The notes under the pieces are model-generated. The model was not told the origin of the DNA. It did not search any database and saw nothing but the letters and a program-made list of their open reading frames with translations. 64,000 nucleotides of DNA from Steinernema hermaphroditum. Lineage: Eukaryota; Nematoda; Chromadorea; Rhabditida; Steinernematidae. The number at the start of each line of letters is the position of its first letter. The stretch's first letter is position 1. The DNA is taken from NCBI GenBank assembly GCA_030435675.1, contig CM059622.1, forward strand, positions 186,001-250,000. The letters are read 5' to 3'. The translations under genes were made by a program, and so were the position numbers. Positions 45,947 through 58,900 of the stretch are shown in pieces.

Positions 45947-46574
45947 CGTGTTTTTCGTCCTGACACTCGCTGTCCTCGTCGCCGCGAGGCGTCGTTTGTC
46001 TGGAGAGCACGAAGAAAGAGAATGAGAAAACATGTTAGGAAGTGGGGCCGCCAAGGCCGTTCTTTGGAATTCGCGTGACGTGCGCTCGTGAGCGCCGGTG
46101 TTTTGGTTTTTAGTTTGTTGGTACCCGGACAGTGGGGAATAACTCTTTGAAAACTACTGTGGGAAGTTGTTATGCGCATTATATAGGCATTTTCCATTTA
46201 CGTGAGTATATCATCCACTAAAATTGTGGCTGACCGTGTCTAATATTCTAAATTGTGATAGGTAAAGTAGGCTCAACAAAAAGGAACGTCGGTCTAAAGC
46301 CGATGTGACTGAAGATGTTACTATTTGGACGTAACAAAATCGGTACTGTGCCCATATTGGACATACTGTTGCTTTGAAAAAGTTACTAATATATAGGCAA
46401 TTACCGTTTGTTGTTCGATTTAATTTCAATCAAATCCATTACCTCAATAAAAAAGGAAATACCAGACTGTACTTTAACTAATTCATGCATTTCTTAAATC
46501 CCGATGTGACAGACTTCACTACCGACCAGTTAAGTTAAGTCCAATCGGTTTTTCGTGAAAAAGATAGTAAGGAG

Positions 46575-46675
46575 CAGAGTTGTCGTTCCGGTTTTTCGGG
46601 TCAGGTACCCGAAAGCTTCGGGTTTCATTTCCGGTTTCGGTTTCGAGTTCGGTTTGAGGTACCCGGACAACTCTG
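46575..46675. repeat. hAT-type miniature element, 101 bp
   Basis: It runs from CAGAGTTGTC to GGACAACTCTG, with flanking octamers GTAAGGAG and GTACGGAG (7 of 8). The interior is made of TTTCGGG/CGGTTT words and a GTACCCG palindrome. Confidence 0.85.
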
Positions 46676-47972
46676 GTACGGAGCTAATCCATGATTTTTT
46701 GTTCTCTTATTACTTTCATGTTCTCGCTGTGAATCGAGACGTTTGTCCCCAGACAAGATCAAATTTCAAACCCTTGAAACAGAACTCGATCCCATCATGG
46801 GAAGATCTGGGAAAACACAGGAAACCGAGAAGCTCTGCGCACAACTGAAATTAAGTAAAGCAGAACTGTAAGTAAAATACGAATTTACTTGAGTGACCAA
46901 TACCGAAATTTTCGTAAAATACAGATTCAGCCAACAAGAGGAAAGAGTAATTGTTTATCATACAAACTGTCGGTCATTAATGGACACACTGCCGTTCCAC
47001 GAGATACAAGTCGATAGGCGGCAGATGCATCGATTGAGGCTCGTTAGTGAATCCATGCATGCATTTATGCGCTAGGGATGCTGCCGATCTATTAGAGTTG
47101 TTGGCAGGCCAGATAAGAGGAATAAATTAGAGGTTAGCTTAAATGAAAAACGCTCAAAATCTAATGGGACACTTCGAGTGGTTCCGTCATTTAGTAGTGA
47201 ACGGTCTGTCTACCGTAGCTTTGTAACACCGAGCAAATTTACTTCATATGAACAGAGCACTGAACTTTGCTCTGGAAATTGGACCCTTTATGCTTAATCT
47301 ACAATCTTATGAATGCTTCGATATCAAATGTATTTTCGAAAACTGCGTAAAATATAAATAATGTCGTTTGGCTTGCGAGTATCGATCTAATGGTGTGTGC
47401 AAACATCACCTAACGACACCAACGGTCGCCGTTTTCCTCACAAGTCGTACATACCCAAAACCTTCGAAAAGCAGAAACCAATCAAAATTTGGACTCCCCT
47501 CTTAAAGAGTCCAGCCTCGTCCCAAAGGATCGAAAATCAATAAGTGGAGGAAGGGGCACCCTCAGCGCCCAAACAGCCAGGCATCCAACATTTATGTCGA
47601 TCCTTGCGCACCCCGCGGCGACGCCAGCAGCATCCGGGCCTTTTTGGACTGTTTGGCGGTAGCCCTCCAGTCGCCTAGGCTCGAATTTTCGGCGCGGCAC
47701 GCGTTGTCCCATTGCCTATTAACGGGCGCGCGCCGATCGATTATGCATGCACTTTATATGCAGGTTCTTTGTTCACCCCCATGCTGCTATGGGAACTAAT
47801 GCGATGTGTTGCTGCGGAAGAGAAGAGCTTCTGAAGAAGTGCCGCTGGGGAATTAGCGAACAAACGCAGTTACGTGGCGATGGAAAAAGCGGATTTCGCG
47901 TCCCTGGGGGCGATGCGCTTACTGCTGAGAGGAGATTAAAGATCTGACTAAATGGAATAGGGTTGTGTCCAA

Positions 47973-48098
47973 GGGATAGGGATAGGGATAGGGATAGGGA
48001 TAGGGATAGGGATAGGGATAGGGATAGGGATAGGGATAGGGATAGGGATAGGGATAGGGATAGGGATAGGGATAGGGATAGGGATAGGGATAGGGATA
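47973..48098. repeat. Microsatellite (GGGATA)21
   Basis: Exactly 126 nt of uninterrupted GGGATA, 21 perfect units. It differs from the nematode telomere unit TTAGGC. Its complement is open in all frames (Ser-Leu or Tyr-Pro dipeptide runs), but there is no sign that it is translated. Confidence 0.97.
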
Positions 48099-49762
48099 GA
48101 TACACAATATTTACACACCTTACCAACAGAATTTGAAAGATCCCTGACATAAACCTATGACAAAGGGCATCTCGACAACAAACTTTTGGTTTCAAAGCGT
48201 AGCCTGTCAACCGTAAACTTAGCTTGTGTATGTCATGCTATTTTCTGCGAGTTTGTATGATCTTCTATAGATTTCAGTCTTGTACCTTCGTGACCATTTT
48301 CTCGCAAAACTTTTAACAAGAAATGCCCAATGGAATAAATACTTTACGGTACTGTTTCTGTGCACTTCGAATCCAATTTCCCACTAAATCACGGTCTCTG
48401 GTCTTTCAATTAAATTCACAAATTCCCATGGCCTCCAAGTGCACCTCCGGTCGACACTCTCTCTGTTTGCCCAAAAGTCCGTCTAATCTCACCGCAGCAC
48501 GCATCCGCTTACGTCCCATAACTCTCTGATTCACGCGCCCCTTTCGTGCGGCGGCCCTTTCTTCGGCCCCATTCTCCTTTTCGCCAATGGCGCTCGCGTG
48601 ATTCGACGTTATTCTTTTGAGCAGCTCGGTTCGGTGTGCAGATAAACGAAGCTTAGGAAGGCGTTCGGCTTTCGTCGACATCTTCAAACGGTTGGTTCCG
48701 TTCTTATCAGCATTTCAGATATTATTTTTAAAGATTTCGATAGATTCGGTTCATACAGAAGTAATTCCTAAGCCTTTTGATACGAGAAGATAAACAGGTA
48801 AGCTTTTGCTACTGATGAAGCAGAATCAGGGGAGTTGTTATGAGAGGCGTTGAGCTAGAGTTGAGCTACCTAAGGATGATTATGGTTCGCATATGCCTAT
48901 GTCGCTATCCAAACGCTAGTAACAAACATTTCTTGATTGAGGCATTCTGTTCTGGAAATGGTCGTATACTAACTTCTTTTCAAATTCCATCGACTTAATA
49001 TGAAAAAGCGAAAAATTAAGACATTTATCCGGAAAACAATATGCTCTAGAAGCTATGGAAATATTTTCAAACCGTATTCAATGCACTTTTCTTTTTACTT
49101 CTTTCTCTGTTTCGTTATTATCCTCATTTAACTAATTCAGAGATGACTTTACACGACTTTTTTTCACGACACAAATCCATTTCGCGTTGCTTAACACCAA
49201 AGAGTAGACAGACAGAGGATCTTTCGGCTTCATTTCTGACGTGACGTTGAGGTCGAACCGGTCAGTGGCGGCGCACTTCACGAGGCATGAGATTTTTTCT
49301 TGGAATAAGTTCTAGATTCGTTTTATTATCGATGGACTATAATACTTCGATGGAGTAAGCTATGAAGAAAATCAGCAGCATGATTAATCTGCGTTTCATA
49401 TGAATCCGTTTCCTAAATGAAATGAAATCTACGTTGTGGCGCGATGTCCACGTGGAGCGTAGAGAACTCAGTAGTGTGCGCGGGCTTCGAAGCGGCGAAG
49501 CGACTGATCCAACTTGAGACACAACGTCGGAGCGCGGCGAAAAAAAGGGCCAGAGTCTTCTTCTCCCCGACAGAACCTCGCATGCACGTTAATTTCAATT
49601 AGTTTCGCTAATTGCCGCTTTCGCTCGCACCCTCCATTAACGCAATGATGTGCGCTTCCTCTTCCCGCAGAGCGGCATAAAAGGCTCGGACGTCTCTTGT
49701 ACCTCCAGTCCACTTGTACCACCGCCTATCACCCGTTCTCTGCGCTTAACTTCCAAGGACCT

Positions 49763-49830
49763 GTCGAATATGCGACATTTTTTGTTGCCGAGACCTAATC
49801 ATGCGACAACGAAACATTTCGCACCTTCGA
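49763..49830. repeat. Small palindromic element family B, copy 1
   Basis: The arms GTCGAATATGCGACATTTT and (reverse complement) TCGAAGGTGCGAAATGTTTCG flank a short loop. Copies at 51275 and 52515 share the core CGAATATGCGAAATTT. Confidence 0.65.
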
Positions 49831-51274
49831 TGGCCGTAGCCTTTGCGCTCACTGGTCAGGTGTTCTGGAGTCCTCCCTTCTTTTGACTCTGTTTCTATTG
49901 AACGACCATACTGCACTCTGGCTAATTGTGTATTATTTGTCTGAAATGAAGGTCAGCAAGCGACTGTAAAAAAATTCGATCATATTGTTGGATGATCTTT
50001 TGATGATGATTGCTGATCTTCTTACTCGTTTCGACGAAAGCGGTGGCATCAGATCATACGGTATCAGGCATCCTGACGTACACATAATAATGCACATCCC
50101 TATATCTACACGAAAAGAGACTCATCGTGAAGGGTGTCTTGTGCCTGAATAGATGTTCGGGCATAAGGTAATCTGCACATTAGTTACACATCTATTTCGC
50201 TCAGCTTCGCTTGTTTCAGCCTATCCTTCGAGACTGGCCTAAGATGAAGGTTGAAAGAAGCTCCATCACTCCTGCTTCTTAGGTTTCTACTTGTATGAGA
50301 CATCGTCAGTATTTGTGACACCATAAACACACTGAAACTACTAAAATGAAAAATAATAATATAGGATTAGTGCACACGAAATTCATTTACTACACAATTC
50401 TTGGATAGAGCCAACGCATTACTTGTACAGAACTAGTCTTCTAGTGCATCCCCATATGTGCCAGATGACAAGCTTGTCATAAACATTCGTCGGGTGTCTA
50501 TTTTTGATTAATTCAATGGATGTTGCATATGTATCGGACTCACCGAGGAAATTAGATTATCGGCGACAACGACTCCCGGAATAATATGTGTTGGCGGTTG
50601 GAATATAAGGCGACATTGCTCATGATCTTGAAATATAGAACAATTTCAGATTAACGAGTCTCGGTCAGGCGCTAACAGTTTTATTCGCCGCGAGGTTTTC
50701 GATTTTCGAGGACATCTTCGAAGAATTTGGAGACGTTTAAAATGGCTAGCTCCAGAGACCATAAAGCAATCCTTTAAATTTGCATATTCTTTATTTCTGT
50801 GAATCCTTCGTCGCTTCCAACATTCAGGGCGGTCCAAAATAGGGACTTTACACATTTCCATGAGACATGAGTACGATCGGAAAACGAAAAAGAGAAGCAA
50901 AAAACGAAGGAAACCGACCGGCCTCACGATGTAAATTTTACAATATTAATTTTTGCTGTCAAGTGTTCTGCTGGCCCTTTTTCTTCTTTTTCTTGTTTTC
51001 TTTTTCGCACCTTAAGATTTTTAGACCCTCTTTTATATCACGTGTTCATTCATGAGTGCCAGCCAGCACCTCCTCGAGAGCACTTCCTCGAGATGCTCTA
51101 AACGAAGCTAATTTCCTAATGACTCTACATGCTTACCGTAATCTCCGGATATGAATCAATTTTCATTTGGGATAGCACTTCCTGTCCATCTTCGTCATAA
51201 ACGAAGATTAGACCTGCGCCGTGCGCCTTCGAATCTCCTCAAAGCGATTCGACGGATCCGAGAAGGTTAGGGCT

Positions 51275-51344
51275 ACCGAATATGCGATATTTTTCGAAGG
51301 TCGAGACATGATGAACGACTGTTGAGAAATATCGCGTATCCGAT
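51275..51344. repeat. Small palindromic element family B, copy 2
   Basis: ACCGAATATGCGATATTTTTCG pairs with TATCGGATACGCGATATTTCTC in reverse complement, around a loop with AGGTCG and CGACTG. Confidence 0.65.
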
Positions 51345-52514
51345 ATTTCTAATCATGAAAACCAAAACTTCTATTTTTGCGTTACGTTTCACGCTTGTGG
51401 TAGGCCTCTTGGTATTAAGGTGTTAGATGCATAAAAACTTCCAATAGATGTAATTGCATTTTATTTGATTTTGTATTTACTCCGGTTACGAGGAAACTGG
51501 ATTATTTCTCGATTCAAGACGGCCTTCATTGTTCCAAGGGGAATGCGGCGCTTACGAAAAAAAGTAGAATTCCACTGTTCAGTTGCAGTCAGAATGGGTG
51601 CTCAGAGGTGATTGAGATTTCAGGATCTTGATTGTGTAACAATAGATCCCAGTGGGACAACAGGCCCTGGGAAAACAGATCTATTGTGCCGGGGATCTCT
51701 AGATATAGCGGCGCCGAAAAAAAATTAGAATTAATGTTGTTCACTGTTAAATTTCAGTCAGAATGGGTTTTCAGCAGTGGTTGGGATTTTAGGATCTTTT
51801 ATTATCGAACCAGAGAAGACGCCAGAGGATAATGTGGAAAGAGGACTGCCCCCAATTTAATTCTATGAGCGGAAGATCATCACATCAAACGTGTCGTAGT
51901 ACTTCGTGTTTCCTTTGGCGCTGTTTCAGTTTTATTGAAAAATCGCAACGTTTTCTATTGAAATTCTAAAGCTATGTAGGTTTTGACTTATCTGTAAGGT
52001 AGAATGACTGTTCGGAAGGTAACCTTTTGATACGCTTTAGACTCGGATGCAGCCTAATTTTGGACCATATCTGCACATGGTTTAGCCTTGAAATTTCATA
52101 TACGGTGCATATAGACGAGGATCTCATTATGTGTGAAAAGCTCTTAATGAGGCTAATCTTAGCGTCCAGTTCTCCGCAAATCAGGATACTGAATACCATA
52201 AACCTCGGATGTGCATCGACTTTTGATTAATTTTCGCAAGCGCACGTTACGTGTTCGTCCGTTTCATTAGCGAAATTAGATTCCGCCGACGAAGCAACGT
52301 GGATTATTCATGGATTATTAGCGGAATTACGCTCGCCTCATGCGATCTGTCCCTACGAGATATACGAATCTGCACGAACGCGATTGTGAGGCTAACGTGC
52401 TCAGCTCCACCCCGGGTTGCCGTTTCGTTCTCGCAATTCCTTCTCGCAACTCGTAAATAACACTTATTTCTGCGGCAATTATCTGTTCGCTCAGACGTCC
52501 CCAGAAAAGAGGCC

Positions 52515-52583
52515 GTTGAATATGCGAAATTTCTCGTAGGTCGAAGAAAACGAACGACAGTCGAAAAATTTCGCACATTCGAC
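52515..52583. repeat. Small palindromic element family B, copy 3
   Basis: GTTGAATATGCGAAATTTCTCG pairs with the reverse complement of the right arm, TCGAATGTGCGAAATTTTTCG. The inner GTAGGTCG and CGACAGTCG resemble copy 2. Outer similarity (AAAAGAGGCC with AAAAGGTG) suggests slightly longer arms. Confidence 0.7.
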
Positions 52584-52756
52584 ACCTTTTGTCCATCGCG
52601 GCGAACGCCATACAAAGGAATAGTAATTTGCCCTTGAACTTATCGCCTTCCCCGCTCTTACTATTCCACTGAATCGATGCTGTGAACTACTGTAAGTGAA
52701 CCAAATAAGACCTGACGAACAGTCTAGCTTTGATGGAGTTGAAATTGACTGTAATT

Positions 52757-53040
52757 GAACCGAATTTCAGCTCCACCAGAGAACATATTTTTCGTTGGCA
52801 CAAAGACGTGTCAATTCTTAGTTTTGATCGTAATGCTCCTCCACTGCGTTTCCTGCGTTCATAGTGCGCAGATGAGGAGATAGCTTTTCGATGAGGGTGT
52901 TCGAAGTGTCGTTGTTCTCATAGAAGGTAGAACACCAAGAAGCTATAGTTCTACCATCTTTCCAAGAACGAACCGAATTTCAGCTCCACCAGAGGTGGAC
53001 GGTCTGATAGGACATATTTTTCTTTGGCACAAAGACGTGT
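52757..53040. repeat. Local direct repeat
   Basis: GAACCGAATTTCAGCTCCAC, then CAGAG, then ACATATTTTTC and TTGGCACAAAGACGTGT occur at 52757-52811 and again at 52970-53040, the second time with a 20-nt insertion. In between, GGTAGAAC and GTTCTACC form a short inverted pair. Confidence 0.75.
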
Positions 53041-54640
53041 GACTGATGCCCGCTCCGCCAGCAACTCTAAGATGGCTATCTGCTAACTCCGCGGTACTCT
53101 GCCATTTGCACATTTACCATGGTCAACTCTTCGACCTCCACATCTTTTTTTACATCTTTTCTCGATGCTTGCATATCTCCAGCAAATTGAGTTCGCCTCT
53201 AGTGCTTGTGAGTAAAAATGGTACTTAAGTATACCATGGTGAAAAGACTTCTTATCGCATTTTTACGGCGTGAGATTAAGGATCATCTGCGCTAAAGAAG
53301 TAAATACTCACTTATTCAAATCAGTCCCCATTCGAATCTGTTTATCCCTAGGTAGCGTATCTATTAATACATGATCACAACTGGCACCTTGTGGTAGAGC
53401 TCTATGTGCGCAAGAAAATTATCAGATTTATGGGCGGCTAACGGTCGTGCCGGTAAACAACCGCCATAACTCCTAATTTTCACCTGTTTCCAGCTAATTG
53501 GTGTGGCGACGGAGGTTAAAAAATTCACTTCGCAAGTGAATATGTTAATAGTTGCCGGCTAGCGACGGTGTCGGCGTTCGCTCTATTCAACAGGTAGGCC
53601 GACTTTCTCCTTAGAGTAACTATAGAAGTCCTTCAAATGCTACTATTTTCAGGTATCGCTTCGAGACTCCAGCTCAAAACCGAAGAAGCTAAGAGGCTTA
53701 GCCCAAAACCTAGAATAAAAATGTGCCTGTTTTCAGCGAACTAGGTATTGACACCAGTTTTACATCTGGGTTTGAAGCTGTACTGATAGGTTAGACAATG
53801 GCGACGGAGGTTAAACATAAATTTTTACGGAAGATGTTTTTCTTATGTTAAAGGGATTTTAACGGATTTGACCATATTTGGTCCTAACAAACATTTTGAG
53901 ACTCTCTGCGAGGGTCAGAGCGAAAAAATTGCGCACCAATATTTAGCATCGGTACGGCTCGCGGTGGGCCCCAAAGCGCTTATTTCAGTACATGTTACAT
54001 AAGGCACGAAAAGACCCATATGCTTCGGTCATCTGTAGGTCAACTCGTCGCTCGTCGCGAATAAGGCGAACAGCCTCTCACGCACCCCTATATTGCACAA
54101 AGGTCCGAAATCGTTTCAAAGCTGCTGTAATAGGAAGGATCGCTATGGTTGGGACACTAATTATCAAACTCGCAACTCATTAAGACAGTCAAAACCGTTT
54201 ATATCGTGTTGCCTCGTTGCACACAAAAGTTGAATCCCCAAGTTTGAGGTGCTTGTACTATGAACTTTTCGCGGTATTAAACGGACTGGAGTAAAGGGCA
54301 CGTGGTTTTCTTCCACCCTTCCCACTGTGCACTTTAGAAACGCATGCTGGTGATATATGTTAAAGGCCGTATTAGACATTCATCACTTCTTTTGTTCGAG
54401 GTCATACTATAAATCTGAACTTTCTTCCACCTCCACTCATTGCACAATTACTCGATCACGTTCCCACATCACTAGTAGGTCGTGAGAATATGCCCTTTTC
54501 TCAATTACTCCAAGCATTTCAGCTGTCCGTGAGTCAATTTCAACATTCCACTTGGCTTTTGTTTCGGAAACTGACGTAGTTCAGTCGTTGACGCTGCGGG
54601 GGACTTAGTGCCGATTCCGCTTCGGAACAAAGGCGTCCTT

Positions 54641-54812
54641 TTACTTTGCGGCTAATGACGCATGCATCGCTTGCCTCGAAAAGTAAAAGCCAGGATTTTG
54701 AAATCTCACGTAACGCTTCCATTACTGATGGCTATCCCCAACGAGGCCGGGAGATCTCCGTTAGCTGGATTTTAAAATCCTGGCTTCTGCTTTCGCTGAG
54801 CCGCAAAGCTCA
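54641..54812. repeat. Palindromic element, about 170 bp
   Basis: Nested inverted repeats: TTTGCGGCT on the left pairs with AGCCGCAAA on the right. Inside them, AAAGTAAAAGCCAGGATTTT pairs with AAAATCCTGGCTTCTGCTTT (a few mismatches). This looks like a MITE with an approximately 60-nt centre. Confidence 0.7.
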
Positions 54813-55140
54813 AACTTCTCACGATCTATCAAGCTTTCACGTCTAGGTTAGTTCATGCTTAATACTTTTGCTTTTTCCGCATGCTCAATGCACAATGCTT
54901 TCATGCGTTTATCTAACAGACAGCTCTGTCTGATCTGACCATGACGTTTGAAAGTCTATGTCCAACCACTCTATGTCCCGCTAACCTATATCCAGCCATG
55001 TCTCCACTCCACCACTCCATTCTACGCATCCTCCACGTCTCACGACTCACGAGCTATCACGCATTTCACATCTCAAGCTTTTGATTTCTTACGGTATTCA
55101 TAACAATGCCGCTCGCCTCCTATTACCCGCTACGACAATA

Positions 55141-55266
55141 AGTAATCACTGCCCCAATCGCTTTATTTTCAGAAAACCATTATCTTCGGTTTGAAACGTC
55201 ACAAATGTGTTTTCCAATCGGTACCAATTGTTTCATCGGAAAACGCTGAATCAGCGCCCAATTTTC
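55141..55266. repeat. Dispersed repeat, copy 2
   Basis: Same sequence and orientation as 44223-44361; the best-conserved block is TTTGAAACGTCACAAATGTG to TTTCATCGGAAAACGCTGAA. Confidence 0.8.
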
Positions 55267-55900
55267 GGTAATTCAGAGGCAATTATCGCCCAGGCGCTTC
55301 TGGGAATCCCGCTCGCCCCTAATTACGTCTGAAAGACGATTAATAGTCTGTCCAACGATCAAATGCCTTTCGTTCGGTGATTTTGGCAGTGTTTCAGGAT
55401 GAGGTCTTTTTGATGAGACGGATCTATGGTAGGAGTTTCATCAGTTATCTGGATTCTTATAGGTACCCTAACTTGGTTAGTAAATGTCCTCTATGAATAT
55501 AACACCCGGCTTTGCCAGGTCATTCGAATTCTTTCAACTCTCAAATTTTCCATATCCTCTGTATTCATTTCAATCAGACCGTCGGTCAGGCCGCCTACGT
55601 CCCGTGTTTACGTTCACATTCGGCGGTGACCCACCTGTGCGAACGACGACCACACGCGACGATGACGTCGTGGGCGCCCGGCGCCCCCCTCCCCAATCGT
55701 CATCGTTGTCGTCCATCTTGGCGAAGGGCTTCGCGTGTTATTCGTTCGCACGTCGAGATTTAATTTCTTTTCGTCGATTCTCTCGTGTCGCTTCATCACG
55801 ATGCAGGAGGCCTAATCGAATAACAGTGCGCCTCGCTTCAGGCAATTCGAATCGGCTTCCTCTTCGCCGTCTCCTTCTTCCTCTCGACGACGAAACAATC

Positions 55901-58900
55901 ATGGCGGGCTTTTTGATGAAGCAGATGGTCGGCGGCAAGTTGAACGACTTGAAGGGCGGCATGGACAAGTTGGCCGGTGGCGACGAAGGCGAAGGCACCA
56001 CCACCGAGACCGGTGAGGATCCTGAGGTGAGTTCGAGGACATCAACATGGGATATGTTCGGTTTCCATCTTAGTTAGGCCAAAAAATGGGATGAAATCTG
56101 GGCTGAACAAAAGGGATAGCCCATTTTCGGATGACAGATAACTAGTTCTTCGTTAGGATCTCCCATTCAAACCAAAAGCAAAGTTTATTATAATTTCATA
56201 AGCAAAGATTTCCTGAAATCGTAGACCAATCAAAGCAAAGCTAATCTGGGAGATATGAAACATCCATAGCTCCTTTTAAAGCCTGCATGATTATATAATC
56301 AGTACGCGTTTAACAATAGTCCACAGATTAGTTATTCTGCTAAACAATCGATTGTTGTTTCTGTCTCAGAGAAACATTGGCATATTGAGAACAATGGGAC
56401 TGAAAGTTGAAAATAAAGTTTGACGTAGATGAAGCTGAATGTAGCCCTATCAGACAAATTATGGTTCCTGGAAGTTTTGTGTTGAAAATTATATGGGTGA
56501 CATAAATCAGCATCATGTGATATTTCCCACCAGCTGAGGGTATCTGTTGAATAAAACGCTGGAATGTTCACATGACGTATGGTTCCCGTGACTTAGGACT
56601 CGGGCAAAACAATACGTGGAAATGGTGTTTCTTAATTGCACGGCCATGGATTCTCTGAACGAAACGGACATATGTTCCAAACTACAAACTGCGCAGAGAA
56701 TCATTGGAATCGGCCTTTGTACTTAAAACATTCCCAAGGCTCATTCAAATTTGCTGATCAATCGGGCACGTCGGCTTCTCATGCCGTTAACTTCTCATAT
56801 TAGTGTTCACTATGGGCCAAGCACCAAAAACCACTATAAAACAATGTTTCTTGGAGTGTCTGACGCAAAACCCGTAGGATTGAAGTCATCGAATGAAGCT
56901 TTCCCCGAGCAAGGGATTAGTTCTCTTTTTGCACATATGTTGACAGCAGTCACTCAGGAAAACACTTTCGTATGCGGAAGTAGGTTGTTGATGCCTACAA
57001 ATCGGGCAGTTAATTACATGGAAAGCTGTGATATTTGGTTCCGTGTGGAATTCATTTCTATGATAGCACTGGTATGAGGCAATCGCATATTCCCTATCGG
57101 CTCTCAAAAAGGACCGAAAAGAGCCATTTGGAAATAAACGGTGTGATGCACTTATTGATGTATCTCAAAATCATCTTAAAGCACTATCTCCAAAAGGCCT
57201 ATAAACTTACGTTACGTTGCAGAGGTCGTAAAGGGAATGTGAGTTGTAACAAGTGCGGCGCGATTTGTTGTCACAATGGATTACCGTACACTCATTGAAA
57301 GCTCAGGGAACTGGCTTGGTGTAATGGGAACTGGCTTGGTGTTCGTATAATGGAAGGACACTTTCAAGCAGCTAAGACCTATAACTTGAAATGACCACAA
57401 CAACAAAAATTTGACTAATCGATTCGATTAAGTTGGTGCAGTGGCCCATTTTCAATGCTCCAACCAAATATTTATCGGATTTGCCGACTCTAAACTTGAA
57501 AGGGAACTAAAAATTTGAACTAACAAGTAAATGATATGTCGCCCAATGGGTTAATTCCGAAGGAAACTGTGATATTTGGGAATTTCTGAGATGTTTATAA
57601 GGTTTCTAGCCATTCAAGTTTAAATCCGATTGGAACATTTCGATAAGATCCCTTGCTAGCTTACTTAATCAACCAAAGAAGTAGTGGCTTAGTTAGTTCT
57701 TAACAGTGGGAAATGTTTATTTCGCATTAGTTTACTTCGTATTACGAAATCTGATATAAACGCCCATCAAACGGGAGCATTTAGCGCTTACTTGCCTTCT
57801 TCAAACACGGGCTGATGTTCAGAAAAAAAAACCCTGCGTGAAACCTGATAGATATAAACAACCGTTGGGATCAGTTGCATATGTACCCCCTGCTAAATTC
57901 ATCCAATTACAACATAATGAAATCGCACAGCAAAGGTGTTTGTTCTTGTCTCTTGTCCACGGCTGTCCCCATCCACCAGCGGCTGCCTATGTAATCCCTT
58001 CGATCCTGTTCGTTTCATGTAAACACGCGCAGACTATGGGGTAATGCGCACGCTAATGAAAGGAGCTTTGGGAACGGCTGACTCAGATGTATTATTATGT
58101 TAACAAATTAGCCTAGGAAGCAGAAAGGAAACGCGTCTCTTAGCGGCATAATGTCGGTTTCGAAGGTAACGTCTCTTAATTATAAGATATTAGGATGCGT
58201 ATTCCGCGCTGACATCTAGCATCATCCCTATGTAAGAATAGGAAGTGCACTGGTGCACCCCAATTAGAGAATGAACCGTGTGAAGAAGACGTTTCAGGCA
58301 CGGTATCAAAAGAAGATTGCACAAAGAGCATCCTGTGTTCATTGCACCTTTCTCCTTTACAAAACGCCATTTTAAAGCTTCTATCCTTTACACTTTCGAA
58401 CTTATGCGGCGAGACTACACTGTTTACCCTATCTTTTTGGTACTGGTTTCCAAACCGCTGCTAAAAATGTGTTCTTTGCATGGTTCCCGCAAAGGTCAGT
58501 AGCCATTGGATTTTTGTCTTCTTTGTTAAAGGCTTACCCCGCCGAGTGTGAACGGCCCTTAACTTTATGATCTTCTTCATAGAGATCTATCTCGTGGTGT
58601 TATTTGGAGCAATTTTTAAATATCTTGTAAGTATTGACAGATAAAGGTGAAACTGTTCGATTCCGTCGCAGACCCCGTCTAAAATACTACGTCAACAGAC
58701 CCGGTCAGCCATTATGAGTTCTTAATGGCTGACCGGATCTGTTGACGTGATATCTTGGACGGGGTCTGCGGTGTTCAACAGAGTTCTTGATTGAACCGAC
58801 GGACTCCGGTATGTCCAGTAGATGGATCCTAATATAAAGAGGATGCGTTTTTGCACTCTCCTAAACACCAGTCTTGCCGCCCGTACGGATATTGCTGTCT

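Larger units (their letters stand above)
45947..55900. other. Ten-kilobase gene-poor, repeat-rich stretch
   Basis: No gene could be supported. It holds one hAT-type element, a (GGGATA)21 array, three copies of a small palindromic family, a larger palindrome at 54.6-54.8 kb, a local direct repeat at 52.8-53.0 kb and the second copy of the 44.2-kb dispersed repeat. A small basic minus-strand frame at 48.4-48.7 kb lacks splice and family support. From 55.6 kb the sequence turns G+C-rich, marking the promoter and 5' UTR of complexin. Confidence 0.55.

Noticed and set aside
47773..48210. Long frames across the (GGGATA)21 array
   Set aside because: Open only because the hexamer contains no stop; Ser-Leu and Tyr-Pro runs are artefacts of the repeat.
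48406..48687. Small basic minus-strand frame beginning MSTKAERLPKLRLSAHR
   Set aside because: Composition is coding-like but there is no splice context, homologue or neighbour logic. I could not raise it above chance.
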